DNA of 32,486 nucleotides from DASQBT01 sp035635075 (GTDB taxonomy: Bacteria; Pseudomonadota; Gammaproteobacteria; Burkholderiales; Thiobacillaceae). Shown here piece after piece: positions 24,961 to 32,486 of this stretch. Position numbers and translations under genes: made by a program. The DNA is taken from contig DASQBT010000152.1 of NCBI GenBank assembly GCA_035635075.1, positions 1-32,486 of the forward strand, given 5' to 3'. The first letter of the stretch is position 1. The number at the start of each line of letters is the position of its first letter. The notes below the pieces were generated by a model. It was given only the letters and a program-made list of their open reading frames with translations. It was not told the origin of the DNA and did not search any database.

Positions 24961-25251
24961 ATGCTCATGCAATGGCAATTGCGCCTGCTGACAGGGCTTG
25001 CGGGCCTGGCGCTGGTACTGGCCCTGACCGATATTGTGATGTTCAGCAGCAACCAGAAGTCCCAGAATGAATTCAGTGGCCGGACCCAATACATCCAACA
25101 AAGCCTGCAGCTTGAACCGATCTATCAGAGCATCATCCGTTCCCTCGCCGAACTGTCGGCCAAGAGCAACGACGAGCAGATCAAGAACCTGCTTGCTTCG
25201 CAGGGGATCAATTTCACGGTCAACACGCCAAGAGGCAAGACAAATGAGTGA
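24961..25251 (+). CDS. Small single-pass membrane protein A (unknown family)
   Basis: 96 residues. One N-terminal membrane helix (about 9-28) is followed by a ~65-residue polar helical part that ends SQGINFTVNTPRGKTNE. I do not recognise a named family. A purine-rich AAGGAAAGAGAAG precedes the ATG. It overlaps the next gene by 8 nt. The two proteins share a layout and similar endings, so they look like ancient paralogs. They lie directly behind the PEP-CTERM gene and may serve it or its envelope export; that is inference. Confidence 0.75.
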   Translation: MLMQWQLRLLTGLAGLALVLALTDIVMFSSNQKSQNEFSGRTQYIQQSLQLEPIYQSIIRSLAELSAKSNDEQIKNLLASQGINFTVNTPRGKTNE

Positions 25252-25555
25252 AGTTCCCATGGACTCCCCCCGTGCCAGCCTCTTCCTGCCATTGCTGCTG
25301 ATCCTGACCACCCTGGTGTTGTGGTTCGGCTTCCAGACTTACCAGCTGGTGAAGGAGCGCAGCAATCTGAAAACCCTGCAGGTGAATCAGGAAACGATGT
25401 TCACCAATGCGCAGAAGATGCGCGCACAACTGGACGCCATTGCCGCCGGCACCGCACGCCTGGCACAGCAGGGCAATGCCAATGCTGCCCAGGTCGTCAA
25501 TGCCCTCAAGGCCCGCGGCATCAGCATCAACCCCAACGCCACGCCCGCCAAGTAG
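25244..25555 (+). CDS. Small single-pass membrane protein B (unknown family)
   Basis: 103 residues from ATG 25244, which sits inside the end of the preceding gene (8-nt overlap, coupled). A membrane helix at about 13-32 (SLFLPLLLILTTLVLWFGF) is followed by a helical coiled-coil-like region (LVKERSNLKTLQVNQETMFTNAQKM split across about 36-60) and an end ARGISINPNATPAK. The membrane helix position, the MF-containing segment and the [QR]GI ending parallel the neighbour, suggesting a paralogous pair that may form a hetero-oligomer. No known domain recognised. Confidence 0.75.
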   Translation: MSEVPMDSPRASLFLPLLLILTTLVLWFGFQTYQLVKERSNLKTLQVNQETMFTNAQKMRAQLDAIAAGTARLAQQGNANAAQVVNALKARGISINPNATPAK

Positions 25556-25604
25556 GCGCTTGTCGCTCGCATATCGCGAGGTGACGCGACCAAACCCAAG
25601 GCAG

Positions 25605-25776
25605 AGTCAAAAGCGGGCAAATCCATGTGGGCTGGGGCCATCAGATCCGCTCCTACGTGCTAGACAATTCCCGCATCAAGGATTTGCGCACCAACGCGGA
25701 GATATCCAATACGCAGAAAGGGTTGGACGGCGATCTGGATGAATTCATGCAGGCCAGCCTGAAACAGGGGGTGTAA
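25605..25776 (+). pseudogene. Duplicate 3' fragment of prfB
   Basis: The last 150 nt align with the end of prfB (18827-18976) at about 85% identity by my count: 23 differences, only three of which change the residue (V to A, V to G, I to M). A one-base deletion just upstream (near 25625) breaks the frame, and there is no start or GGQ domain. The stop is TAA where prfB has TGA. The mostly silent differences show that both copies evolved under selection as working RF2 genes before this one was cut down. It therefore probably came from a related lineage or an older second prfB, not from a recent local duplication. Confidence 0.88.
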
Positions 25777-25822
25777 GCGGGTTGCGCCCGTTCGTGGACG
25801 CGAATCACGATAGGAGAAAAGC

Positions 25823-26089
25823 ATGCGCGCACGTGTGTTCAAGAGCGGCAATTCATTGGCCGTACACATCCCCAAAGAGCTGGCCATTGTCGAAGCCAGC
25901 CAAGATGTCGAGATTGAAAAAGTTGGCGACACGCTGGTGCTGCGCCCAATCGTTAAACGCAAATTGACCGGGCTGGCCGAAGCCTTCGCCGCTTTCCCGC
26001 CCGGCTTTATGGCTAAAGGCCGCGAATTCCACGAACAGCAGGAGCGGGACCTGAGCGGCTTTGACGAAGGCGCCTCGTCAGCCAAATAA
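25823..26089 (+). CDS. AbrB/MazE-fold antitoxin, VapB-like, without adjacent toxin
   Basis: 88 residues. The N-terminal SpoVT/AbrB swapped-hairpin DNA-binding domain (MRARVFKSGNSLAVHIPKEL, DVEIEKVGDTLVLRP) is complete; the C-terminal toxin-binding tail (AFPPGFMAKGREFHEQQERDLSGF) is present. AGGAG 6 nt before the ATG supports the start. A PIN or MazF toxin gene would be expected directly after it, but a decayed DUF3024 gene follows instead. It is either an orphan antitoxin or one whose toxin was lost. Confidence 0.85.
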   Translation: MRARVFKSGNSLAVHIPKELAIVEASQDVEIEKVGDTLVLRPIVKRKLTGLAEAFAAFPPGFMAKGREFHEQQERDLSGFDEGASSAK

Positions 26090-26136
26090 TTAGCGCCATT
26101 CGCCACCCGCGTGATAACCCAATAAGTAACGAGCCC

Positions 26137-26483
26137 ATGGCTTTCAGCGAACTCGAACGCAAACGCATCGAAAAAACCGTTGACCGGCTCATCCAGGCAC
26201 ACCGCCCCCGCCCCACGTCCGCGCCAAACTCGACCTTGGCTTTCGCCTCAAGGCCTGAGCATCGAGTTGTTCGAAATCCGCCCCGTTTGGAGCAAGCCGA
26301 GCCAAGAAATGGAATCGCCGGTTGCCAAGGCCACCTATGTGAAAACGCAGGGAATGTGGAAGGTTTACTGGATGCGTGCCGATCTCAAATGGCACGGCTA
26401 CGCGCCCGCACCAAAGGTGCAGACAGTTGATGCCTTTTCTCGCCCTGGTGGCGCAAGACAAACATGCGTGTTTTTTCGGGTAG
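26137..26483 (+). pseudogene. DUF3024 family gene broken by three frameshifts
   Basis: Pieces of one ~110-residue DUF3024 protein appear in order in different frames: MAFSELERKRIEKTVDRLIQ, then HVRAKLDLGFRLKA (from 26214), then LSIELFEIRPVWSKP with VAKATYVKTQGMWKVYWMRADLKWHGY, and finally FLALVAQDKHACFFG ending in TAG at 26481-26483. Shifts lie near 26213, 26263 and the T-run at 26435-26438. The family is of unknown function. Several independent lesions rule out a single sequencing error. Confidence 0.85.
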
Positions 26484-26535
26484 CCGAAGACGCGGTTGAG
26501 CAGGGTTAACGCAGTGTCGGGCATGGGATGAAAAT

Positions 26536-26568
26536 GATGTGTCACATCAGTTATAATTGTGTCACATC
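26536..26568 (+). promoter_or_regulatory. Toxin-antitoxin promoter flanked by two operator copies
   Basis: A perfect palindrome GATGTGTCACATC (26536-26548) and a near copy ATTGTGTCACATC (26556-26568) lie exactly 20 bp apart, two helical turns. A consensus -10 box TATAAT (26552-26557) sits between them. No strong -35 is visible. The arrangement suits co-operative repression by the Phd-type antitoxin or its toxin complex encoded just downstream. Confidence 0.75.
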
Positions 26569-26589
26569 TTGCCATCTGGAGGCTGCCCC

Positions 26590-26832
26590 TTGAAGACCAT
26601 GACCATCCGCGGAGCCCGCGAGGGCCTGTCGCACCCTGAGCAGATGTTCGCCGACAGCGATGAAGTGCTGGTGATGCGGCGTGGCGAGCCGGTGGCGAGG
26701 ATTCTGCCGGCCACGCCTTCGCCAGCACGAAAAAAGGCGTTTCGCTCCTTGGCTGCATTTCGCGCCAGCCAGACCATGCAAGACGTTCCCAGCGAGGTCA
26801 TTCTCCGGGAAGAACGCGAAGAGCGCTCTTGA
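26590..26832 (+). CDS. Phd/YefM-like antitoxin of the VapC toxin
   Basis: 80 residues from TTG 26590, chosen because GGAGG lies exactly 7 nt upstream; ATG 26599 is the alternative and has no ribosome site. MTIRGAREGLSHPEQMFADSDEVLVMRRGEPVARILPA matches the short antitoxin type with a DNA-binding N-terminus, and the tail VPSEVILREEREERS is the likely toxin-binding helix. Its stop overlaps the toxin start (TGATG). It should neutralise the toxin and repress its own promoter at the paired operators. Confidence 0.85.
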   Translation: MKTMTIRGAREGLSHPEQMFADSDEVLVMRRGEPVARILPATPSPARKKAFRSLAAFRASQTMQDVPSEVILREEREERS

Positions 26833-27260
26833 TGATCTATGTCGATACCAGCGCACTCGTCAAACGCTACCTTCAGGAGCCGGGCAGCGACGCTTTCGAC
26901 GCGTTCTTCCTGGCTCATGCGCCGCTGGGCATCAGCCGGCTCACCGTCATCGAGATGCGCCGCGCCCTGGCGCGGCGGCGGCGTGCCAAACAAGTCGCAC
27001 CCAAACTCGAAACCAAGGTGATGGAAGCGTTCCGTCTAGACATGCAGGACGGCGCACTCGTGGTCGCCCCCTTCTCCGACGAGGATCTAACGCTGGCGTA
27101 CCACCTCATGGACGAAGTCGGCACGGTGCCGCTTCGCACGCTGGATGCCCTGCACCTCGCCGTAGCACGTCATAACGCTGCGACGGGGTTCGTCACGGCC
27201 GACAAAAACCAGGCCGAGGCTGCACGGCGGCTTGGCTTCGACTCTCACCGCTTTGCCTAA
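26832..27260 (+). CDS. VapC-type PIN-domain ribonuclease toxin
   Basis: 142 residues. The four acidic PIN residues are in place: Asp5 (MIYVDTSALVK), Glu near 40 (TVIEMRRAL), Asp near 100 (RTLDALHLA) and Asp near 119 (VTADKNQ). PIN toxins of this type cut tRNA or rRNA with Mg2+ when the antitoxin is lost. ATG 26832 overlaps the antitoxin stop. It ends only 12 nt before lysS, leaving no room for a separate lysS promoter in the gap. Confidence 0.92.
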   Translation: MIYVDTSALVKRYLQEPGSDAFDAFFLAHAPLGISRLTVIEMRRALARRRRAKQVAPKLETKVMEAFRLDMQDGALVVAPFSDEDLTLAYHLMDEVGTVPLRTLDALHLAVARHNAATGFVTADKNQAEAARRLGFDSHRFA

Positions 27261-27272
27261 TGAATGATCCCC

Positions 27273-28790
27273 ATGAGCAACGAAATCCTCGCACCCGCCC
27301 AAGACGAAAACCAGATCATGCAGGAGCGCAGGCAGAAACTCGCGGCGCTGCGTGAACAGGGCCTTGCCTTCCCCAATGACTTCAAGCGCCGCGACCATGC
27401 CGCCGAGCTGCACGCCTGCTTTGGCGACAAGACCAAGGAAGAACTGGAAGCCAGCCCCCCGCCCGCAGTCGCGCTGGCCGGCCGGATGATGCTCAAGCGG
27501 GTGATGGGCAAGGCCAGCTTCGCCACCCTGCAGGACGGCAGCGGACGCATCCAGATCTACATCTCCAACGACCACTCCGGCGTCGAAACCCACGAGGCCT
27601 TCAAGCACTGGGACCTGGGCGACATCCTGGGCGTCGAGGGGACGCTGTTCAAGACCAACAAGGGCGAGCTGTCCATCCATGCCCACAGCCTGCGCCTGCT
27701 CTCCAAATCGCTGCGGCCGTTGCCGGACAAGTTCCACGGCCTGGCCGACCAGGAGATCAAGTATCGCCAGCGTTACCTGGACCTGATCATGAACGAGGAC
27801 ACCCGGCGCACCTTCGCGCTGCGCTCCAAGATGGTCTCTGCCATCCGCCAGTTCATGGTTGACGCCGGGTTCATGGAAGTTGAAACGCCGATGATGCACA
27901 TGATTCCCGGCGGTGCGGCAGCCAAGCCTTTCATCACTCACCACAATGCGCTGGACATGGACCTGTTCCTGCGCATTGCGCCGGAGCTGTACCTAAAGCG
28001 GCTGGTGGTGGGCGGCTTCGAGAAGGTGTTCGAGATCAACCGCAATTTTCGCAATGAGGGCTTGTCCACCCGGCATAACCCCGAGTTCACCATGATGGAG
28101 TTCTATGAGGCCTACCAGGATTACCGCGGCCTGATGGACTTTACCGAGCAGCTGATCCGCACGGTGGCGAAGTCCTGCCTGGGCAGCGCGGTAGTCAATT
28201 ACCAGGGCCAGGACATCGATCTGTCGAACCCTTTCGATCGGCTCACCATCACCGGCGCGGTGCGCAAGTACCATCCCCAGTACAGCGACGCTCAGCTCAA
28301 CGACCGCGACTGGCTGGTCGCCTGGTTTGATGAGCGCAAGGTCGCGTACAAGAAGCATGACGGACTGGGTGGACTGCAGCTCAGCTTCTTCGAGGAAACC
28401 ACCGAGGCCCTGCTGGTTCAGCCGACTTACATCATCGACTACCCGGCAGAGGTTTCGCCCCTGGCCCGTGCTTCGGATTCCAACCATGCCATCACCGAGC
28501 GCTTCGAGCTGTTCATCACCGGACGCGAGATGGCCAATGGCTTCTCCGAGCTCAACGACCCGGAAGACCAGTCGGCGCGCTTTCTCGACCAGGTGCGCGC
28601 CAAGGAAGCGGGCGATGAAGAAGCCATGTTCTACGACGCCGACTACATCCGCGCCCTGGAATACGGCCTGCCGCCCACCGGCGGCTGCGGCATCGGCATC
28701 GACCGGCTGGTGATGTTGCTGACCGATGCGCCCGCCATCCGCGACGTGATCCTGTTCCCCCATATGCGGCGGGAAGAATCAGCCGACTGA
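27273..28790 (+). CDS. lysS: Lysyl-tRNA synthetase (class II)
   Basis: About 505 residues. The N-terminal OB anticodon-binding domain contains ALAGRMMLKRVMGKASFATLQDGSG. The class II catalytic domain has motif 2 NRNFRNEGLSTRHNPEFTMMEFY and motif 3 GGCGIGIDRLVM. It charges tRNA-Lys in the cytoplasm. ATG 27273 (MSNEILAPAQDENQI) fits the family start; ATG 27264 in the same frame would add three residues. Neither has a good ribosome site. The gene follows the toxin by 12 nt. Confidence 0.96.
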   Translation: MSNEILAPAQDENQIMQERRQKLAALREQGLAFPNDFKRRDHAAELHACFGDKTKEELEASPPPAVALAGRMMLKRVMGKASFATLQDGSGRIQIYISNDHSGVETHEAFKHWDLGDILGVEGTLFKTNKGELSIHAHSLRLLSKSLRPLPDKFHGLADQEIKYRQRYLDLIMNEDTRRTFALRSKMVSAIRQFMVDAGFMEVETPMMHMIPGGAAAKPFITHHNALDMDLFLRIAPELYLKRLVVGGFEKVFEINRNFRNEGLSTRHNPEFTMMEFYEAYQDYRGLMDFTEQLIRTVAKSCLGSAVVNYQGQDIDLSNPFDRLTITGAVRKYHPQYSDAQLNDRDWLVAWFDERKVAYKKHDGLGGLQLSFFEETTEALLVQPTYIIDYPAEVSPLARASDSNHAITERFELFITGREMANGFSELNDPEDQSARFLDQVRAKEAGDEEAMFYDADYIRALEYGLPPTGGCGIGIDRLVMLLTDAPAIRDVILFPHMRREESAD

Positions 28791-28826
28791 ACTTGTCGCC
28801 GAGTTTATCAGCCTAATATCGAGTAT

Positions 28827-31202
28827 ATGGCTGACACCAAATTCCCCATCGCTCCCCACGCCCTCGAGCTCTCGATCGAAGGCATGACCTGTGCCTCCTG
28901 CTCATCCAGGCTGGAGAGGCAGTTGAATCAATTGCCCGGAGTGAAAGCGGCAGTCAATTTGGCCACGGAAAACGCGCGCATCCACTACGACCCGCAGCAA
29001 GTCTCCGCCGAACGCATTGCCGAAGCCGTCACCAAGACTGGGTTCACCGTTGCCCCGCGCCGCATAGACCTGGCGATCACGGGCATGACCTGCGCATCTT
29101 GTTCCGCCCGGATCGAAAAGCAGCTCAACAAGCTCCCCGGAGTTCAAGCATCGGTGAACCTGGCCACCGAGATCGCCACTGTCAATGCGCCCGGCTGGCT
29201 GGATACCGCCGAGATCATCCGCACCGTGGAGAAGACCGGCTACGGCGCGGAGGAAATCTCGGGCGCGGCACGCGAACAGGAAAAGGCGCGCAAGGCCGCG
29301 CGCTACCGCAAGGACGTCGCGATCTTTGCCGGCGCCGCCCTGCTCACCCTGCCCCTTCTGTTGCAAATGGGCGGCATGCTGCAAGGCAGCCATGAGGAAT
29401 GGCTGCCGCTCTGGCTGCAGTGGCTGCTGGCGACGCCGGTCCAGTTCATTGCCGGCTGGCGCTTTTACCGCGGTTCCTGGAACGCGCTGCGCGGCGGCGG
29501 CGCAAACATGGATGTGCTGGTGGCCATGGGGACTTCCATGGCCTGGGGTTTCAGCACGGTGGTGTTTGTTTTTGGCCTGAACCAGCACGTCTACTTTGAA
29601 GCGGGCGCGGCGGTCATCACCCTGGTGATGCTGGGCAAGTTGCTGGAAGCCCGGGCCAAGGGTGCGACAACGGCCGCCATCGAGCAATTGCTCCAGCTCG
29701 CTCCGAAGTCGGCGTGGGTGAAGCGCGACGGCGAGTTTGTCGAACTGCCCGTTGCTCAGTTGAAGCCTGGCGACCTCGTGCAGGTCAAACCCGGCGAGCG
29801 CCTGCCGGTGGATGGGGAAGTGTTGGAGGGCAGCTCGGGGGTGGATGAATCCATGCTCACGGGAGAGTCCCTGCCGGTAAACAAGCTTGCCGGCAGCAGA
29901 GTCTATGCCGCCACCCAGAACACCAGCGGCATGCTGGTCGTGAAAGCCATCGGAGTGGGCGCCCATACCCAGTTGGCCGAGATCGTCCGTCTGACCGAAG
30001 CGGCCCAAGGTTCCAAGGCCCCGATCCAGAAACTGGCGGACAGGATTTCCGGCATTTTTGTGCCCGCCGTGGTGGGCATCGCCCTCCTCACCTTCGCAGT
30101 CTGGTGGCTGTTTGCCGGTGAGTTCACTCCAGCCCTGATCAACGCGGTTGCCGTGCTGGTCATCGCCTGTCCCTGCGCACTCGGGCTTGCCACACCAACC
30201 GCAATTATGGTGGGCACCGGGCTGGGCGCCCGGCACGGGCTGCTGGTGAAAAACGCCGAAGCCCTGGAGGGCGCAGAGAAGCTCAACATCCTGCTGGTGG
30301 ACAAGACCGGCACCCTCACCGAAGGCAAACCTCATCTGACCAGTCTGCATCCCGCAGGCGGAGTGACGGAGAACGAGCTCTTGCGGTGGGCTGCAAGACT
30401 GGAACAGCATTCCGAACACCCTCTTGCCTTGGCGGTGCTGGATGCCGCGCGGGAACGCGGGATAACCCTTGCGGCCGCGGCGGATTTTGAAGCGCTCAGC
30501 GGCCAAGGCATCCAGGCGCGGATAAATGGCCAGCTCATGCAGCTGGGCTCGCCCGACTGGATGAAAGCACAGAGCATGGAACTTACGCCCCCGCCCGAGG
30601 GCCCCCAAACCTGGATAGGCCTTGTGCGTGACGGAAAATTTGCCGGCTGGATCGGGCTGGCGGATACGCTGCGGGAAAGTTCCGTCCGGGCTGTTGCGCG
30701 ACTCAGGCAAATGGGCGTGGAGGTCGTGATGCTGACCGGCGACAATGCCTTGACCGCCGGCGCGATTGCCGCACAAGTCGGCATAGCGCGCTTCGTCGCC
30801 GGGGTGCTGCCGCAAGACAAAGCCGCCGAGATTGCGCGGATCAAGGCCAAGGGTGGAACTGTCGGCATGGCCGGAGACGGAATCAATGACGCTCCCGCCC
30901 TGGCCGCAGCGGACGTGAGCTTCGCGCTGGCGTCGGGCACCGACATCGCAATCGAGACGGCGGACATCACCCTGATGCGCAACGACCTGAACAGCGTGGC
31001 GGACGCGATTGAGTTGTCCCGCCGTACCCTGTCCAAGATCCGCCAGAACCTGTTCTTCGCGTTTATCTACAACATCATCGGCCTACCCCTCGCGGCGCTC
31101 GGCATGCTCAACCCGGTGATCGCCGGGGCGGCGATGGCGATGAGTTCCGTCTCGGTGGTCAGCAATTCCCTGTTGCTCAAGCGCTGGCGTCCGCGCGCCT
31201 GA
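28827..31202 (+). CDS. copA: Copper-exporting P1B-type ATPase
   Basis: 791 residues. Two N-terminal heavy-metal-binding domains each have GMTCASC (Cys22/25 and Cys89/92). Eight membrane helices carry the CPC transport motif (448-450). The catalytic DKTGTLT has Asp492, and GDGINDAP lies near 683. The actuator motif is LTGES. These features define Cu(I) exporters of the CopA type. A -10-like TAATAT at 28814-28819 would place the start at the ATG itself, so the mRNA may have almost no leader. It follows lysS by 36 nt. Its stop is one base from the convergent uup stop. Confidence 0.96.
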   Translation: MADTKFPIAPHALELSIEGMTCASCSSRLERQLNQLPGVKAAVNLATENARIHYDPQQVSAERIAEAVTKTGFTVAPRRIDLAITGMTCASCSARIEKQLNKLPGVQASVNLATEIATVNAPGWLDTAEIIRTVEKTGYGAEEISGAAREQEKARKAARYRKDVAIFAGAALLTLPLLLQMGGMLQGSHEEWLPLWLQWLLATPVQFIAGWRFYRGSWNALRGGGANMDVLVAMGTSMAWGFSTVVFVFGLNQHVYFEAGAAVITLVMLGKLLEARAKGATTAAIEQLLQLAPKSAWVKRDGEFVELPVAQLKPGDLVQVKPGERLPVDGEVLEGSSGVDESMLTGESLPVNKLAGSRVYAATQNTSGMLVVKAIGVGAHTQLAEIVRLTEAAQGSKAPIQKLADRISGIFVPAVVGIALLTFAVWWLFAGEFTPALINAVAVLVIACPCALGLATPTAIMVGTGLGARHGLLVKNAEALEGAEKLNILLVDKTGTLTEGKPHLTSLHPAGGVTENELLRWAARLEQHSEHPLALAVLDAARERGITLAAAADFEALSGQGIQARINGQLMQLGSPDWMKAQSMELTPPPEGPQTWIGLVRDGKFAGWIGLADTLRESSVRAVARLRQMGVEVVMLTGDNALTAGAIAAQVGIARFVAGVLPQDKAAEIARIKAKGGTVGMAGDGINDAPALAAADVSFALASGTDIAIETADITLMRNDLNSVADAIELSRRTLSKIRQNLFFAFIYNIIGLPLAALGMLNPVIAGAAMAMSSVSVVSNSLLLKRWRPRA

Positions 31203-31203
31203 G

Positions 31204-32486
31204 TCAGCCTTCCCGGCTGCGTGCCTCCAGCGCTTCCCACTGCACCAGCACCTGTTCCAGCTCCTGCTCGATTTGCGCAAGCCGTTGATGTATCGCCGCC
31301 GCCTCGGTATTCGGACGCCGATAGAAATCCGGCGCCGAGACGCTGGCGTGAAGTTCAGCCTGTTCGGCTTCCAGTGCCTCGATGCGGCCAGGGATGGCCT
31401 CCAGCTCGCGGGCCTCCTTGTAGCTGAGCTTGGGCGGCCGCTTGGCACGGGGAGTAGTTGACTTTTCCGGATCCCGGAGTGGCATCGTTCCCTTTGCTCG
31501 CCCCGCCTCGCGGCTGGCCAGATAGCGCTGCCAGTCGTCAAAGCCTCCGGCATTTGCCACCCAATGTCCATCGCCTTCCCACGCAATCACCTGGGTTACA
31601 ACGTTGTCGAGAAACTCGCGGTCATGCGACACCAGCAGCACCGTTCCTGCATAGGTCTGCAAGAGTTCCTCCAGGAGTTCCAGGGTCTCCATATCCAGAT
31701 CATTGGTCGGCTCATCCAGCACCAGCATATTGGCGGGACGGGCAAACAGACGGGCCAGCAGCAGCCGGTTGCGCTCGCCGCCCGAAAGCGACTTCACCGG
31801 CGAGCGGGCGCGGGATGGAGAGAAGAGAAAGTCGCCCAGGTAGGACATGACATGCTTGCGCTCCCCTGCCACCTCCACGTAGTCCGAGCCCGGGCTGATC
31901 ACATCCATCAAGGAGGCCTCCTCATCCAGCTGGGTGCGGAATTGGTCGAAATACGCCACGGACAGTCGGGTGCCTTGCCGTACCCTGCCGGAATCCGGCG
32001 CAATCTCGCCCAGAATGAGCTTGAGCAGCGTCGACTTTCCCGCGCCGTTGGGACCGATCAGGCCCACCTTGTCGCCGCGCGAAATCACCGTGGAAAAATC
32101 GCGCACTATGGCCCGGTCACCATAGGACTTGCTGACATTGAGCAGCTCCGCCACCACCTTGCCGGAGCGGTCCCCCGCATCGATCGCCAGGTTCACCTTG
32201 CCCAGCAGCGCTCGTCGCGCCGCCCGCTCGCGCCGCAAAGCTTCCAGGCGCAATACCCGCCCTTCGTTGCGGGTGCGGCGCGCCTCCACGCCTTTGCGGA
32301 TCCAGACCTCCTCCTGCGCCAGCAACTTGTCGAAGCGCGCATTGGCAAGCGCTTCAGCATTGAGCAGTTCCGCCTTGCGCTTGCGGTATTCACTAAAGCT
32401 GCCGGGAAAACTGGCCAGCATCCCCCGATCCAGTTCCACGATGCGGGTTACCACATTGTCGAGAAAGCGCCGGTCGTGGGTCACCA
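31204..32486 (-). CDS. uup: ABC-F ATPase Uup, C-terminal part (5' end outside the window)
   Basis: The visible ~427 residues start at the H-loop of the first ATPase domain (THDRRFLDNVV), then the linker with VEARRTRNEGRVLRLEALRRER typical of Uup. A complete second ATPase domain follows (GPNGAGKST, SLSGGERNR, LVLDEPTNDLD, SHDREFLDNVV), then a C-terminal coiled-coil (LSYKEARELEAIPGRIEALE) that binds nucleic acid in Uup. Uup acts on ribosomes or branched DNA intermediates and limits tandem-repeat deletion. Only about the first 200 residues are missing, beyond the right edge. Confidence 0.93.
   Translation of the reverse strand, partial: VTHDRRFLDNVVTRIVELDRGMLASFPGSFSEYRKRKAELLNAEALANARFDKLLAQEEVWIRKGVEARRTRNEGRVLRLEALRRERAARRALLGKVNLAIDAGDRSGKVVAELLNVSKSYGDRAIVRDFSTVISRGDKVGLIGPNGAGKSTLLKLILGEIAPDSGRVRQGTRLSVAYFDQFRTQLDEEASLMDVISPGSDYVEVAGERKHVMSYLGDFLFSPSRARSPVKSLSGGERNRLLLARLFARPANMLVLDEPTNDLDMETLELLEELLQTYAGTVLLVSHDREFLDNVVTQVIAWEGDGHWVANAGGFDDWQRYLASREAGRAKGTMPLRDPEKSTTPRAKRPPKLSYKEARELEAIPGRIEALEAEQAELHASVSAPDFYRRPNTEAAAIHQRLAQIEQELEQVLVQWEALEARSREG

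Noticed and set aside
18977..27272. Genomic island with integrase or insertion sequence
   Set aside because: No integrase, transposase or terminal inverted repeats are visible; only the prfB 3' duplication supports an insertion event.
28902..30815. 637-codon open frame opposite copA
   Set aside because: It is antisense to a fully conserved CopA with every motif; the reverse translation has no recognisable domain.

Overview
The window looks like a chromosomal segment of a Gram-negative betaproteobacterium. The 5' half of a 16S rRNA gene at the left edge has betaproteobacterial-style sequence and a GTTCTTTAAAA boxA leader. Genes are GC-rich, many neighbours overlap by ATGA or TGATG, and the PEP-CTERM protein, RF2 with its programmed frameshift, LemA/GIDE pair, RecJ, LysS, CopA and Uup all fit that group. 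The genus cannot be fixed from this piece; an environmental, metal-exposed Nitrosomonadales/Rhodocyclales-like organism is a guess.

Layout. 1-1165 (minus): initiator tRNA and 16S rRNA behind one strong sigma70 promoter. 1257-4612 (plus): LsrG-like monooxygenase-fold protein coupled to an iron-type alcohol dehydrogenase, then lemA, a GIDE-family membrane protein carrying an EF-hand loop, and a small acidic protein. 4609-11673 (minus): an arsenic-centred cluster. In transcription order it holds arsR, arsI, arsC, a second ArsC-like protein that has lost its catalytic residues, acr3, a secreted metallo-beta-lactamase-fold protein, a TlpA-like thioredoxin, an ECF sigma factor with a Cys-rich tail, an ArsP-type permease, a small Cys-rich thioredoxin, a small unknown ORF and a HExxH membrane protein. 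11726-17737 (plus): recJ, an MgtC/DUF4010 membrane protein and a three-gene export system (HlyD-type lipoprotein adaptor, ABC ATPase, ABC-2 permease). 17872-18976: prfB.

18977-27272 separates prfB from lysS, which are direct neighbours in many proteobacteria. This insert-like stretch carries a candidate sigma54 promoter, a 1820-residue repetitive PEP-CTERM surface protein, a pair of related small membrane proteins, a second diverged copy of the 3' end of prfB, an orphan AbrB-type antitoxin, a decayed DUF3024 gene and a complete Phd/VapC toxin-antitoxin operon that runs almost directly into lysS. No integrase or transposase is visible. 27273-32486: lysS, a copper-exporting P-type ATPase (copA) and, convergent, the 3' part of the ABC-F gene uup.

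How it works together. ArsR would sense trivalent arsenic and switch off its own promoter. ArsC makes arsenite for Acr3 to export. ArsI splits carbon-arsenic bonds and the ArsP-like permease may export organoarsenicals. The thioredoxins could supply reducing power. CopA adds copper efflux. The most unusual points are the inactive-looking second ArsC, the prfB 3'-end duplication around the PEP-CTERM region, the sigma54 site in front of the PEP-CTERM gene, and lysS sitting behind a toxin-antitoxin operon.
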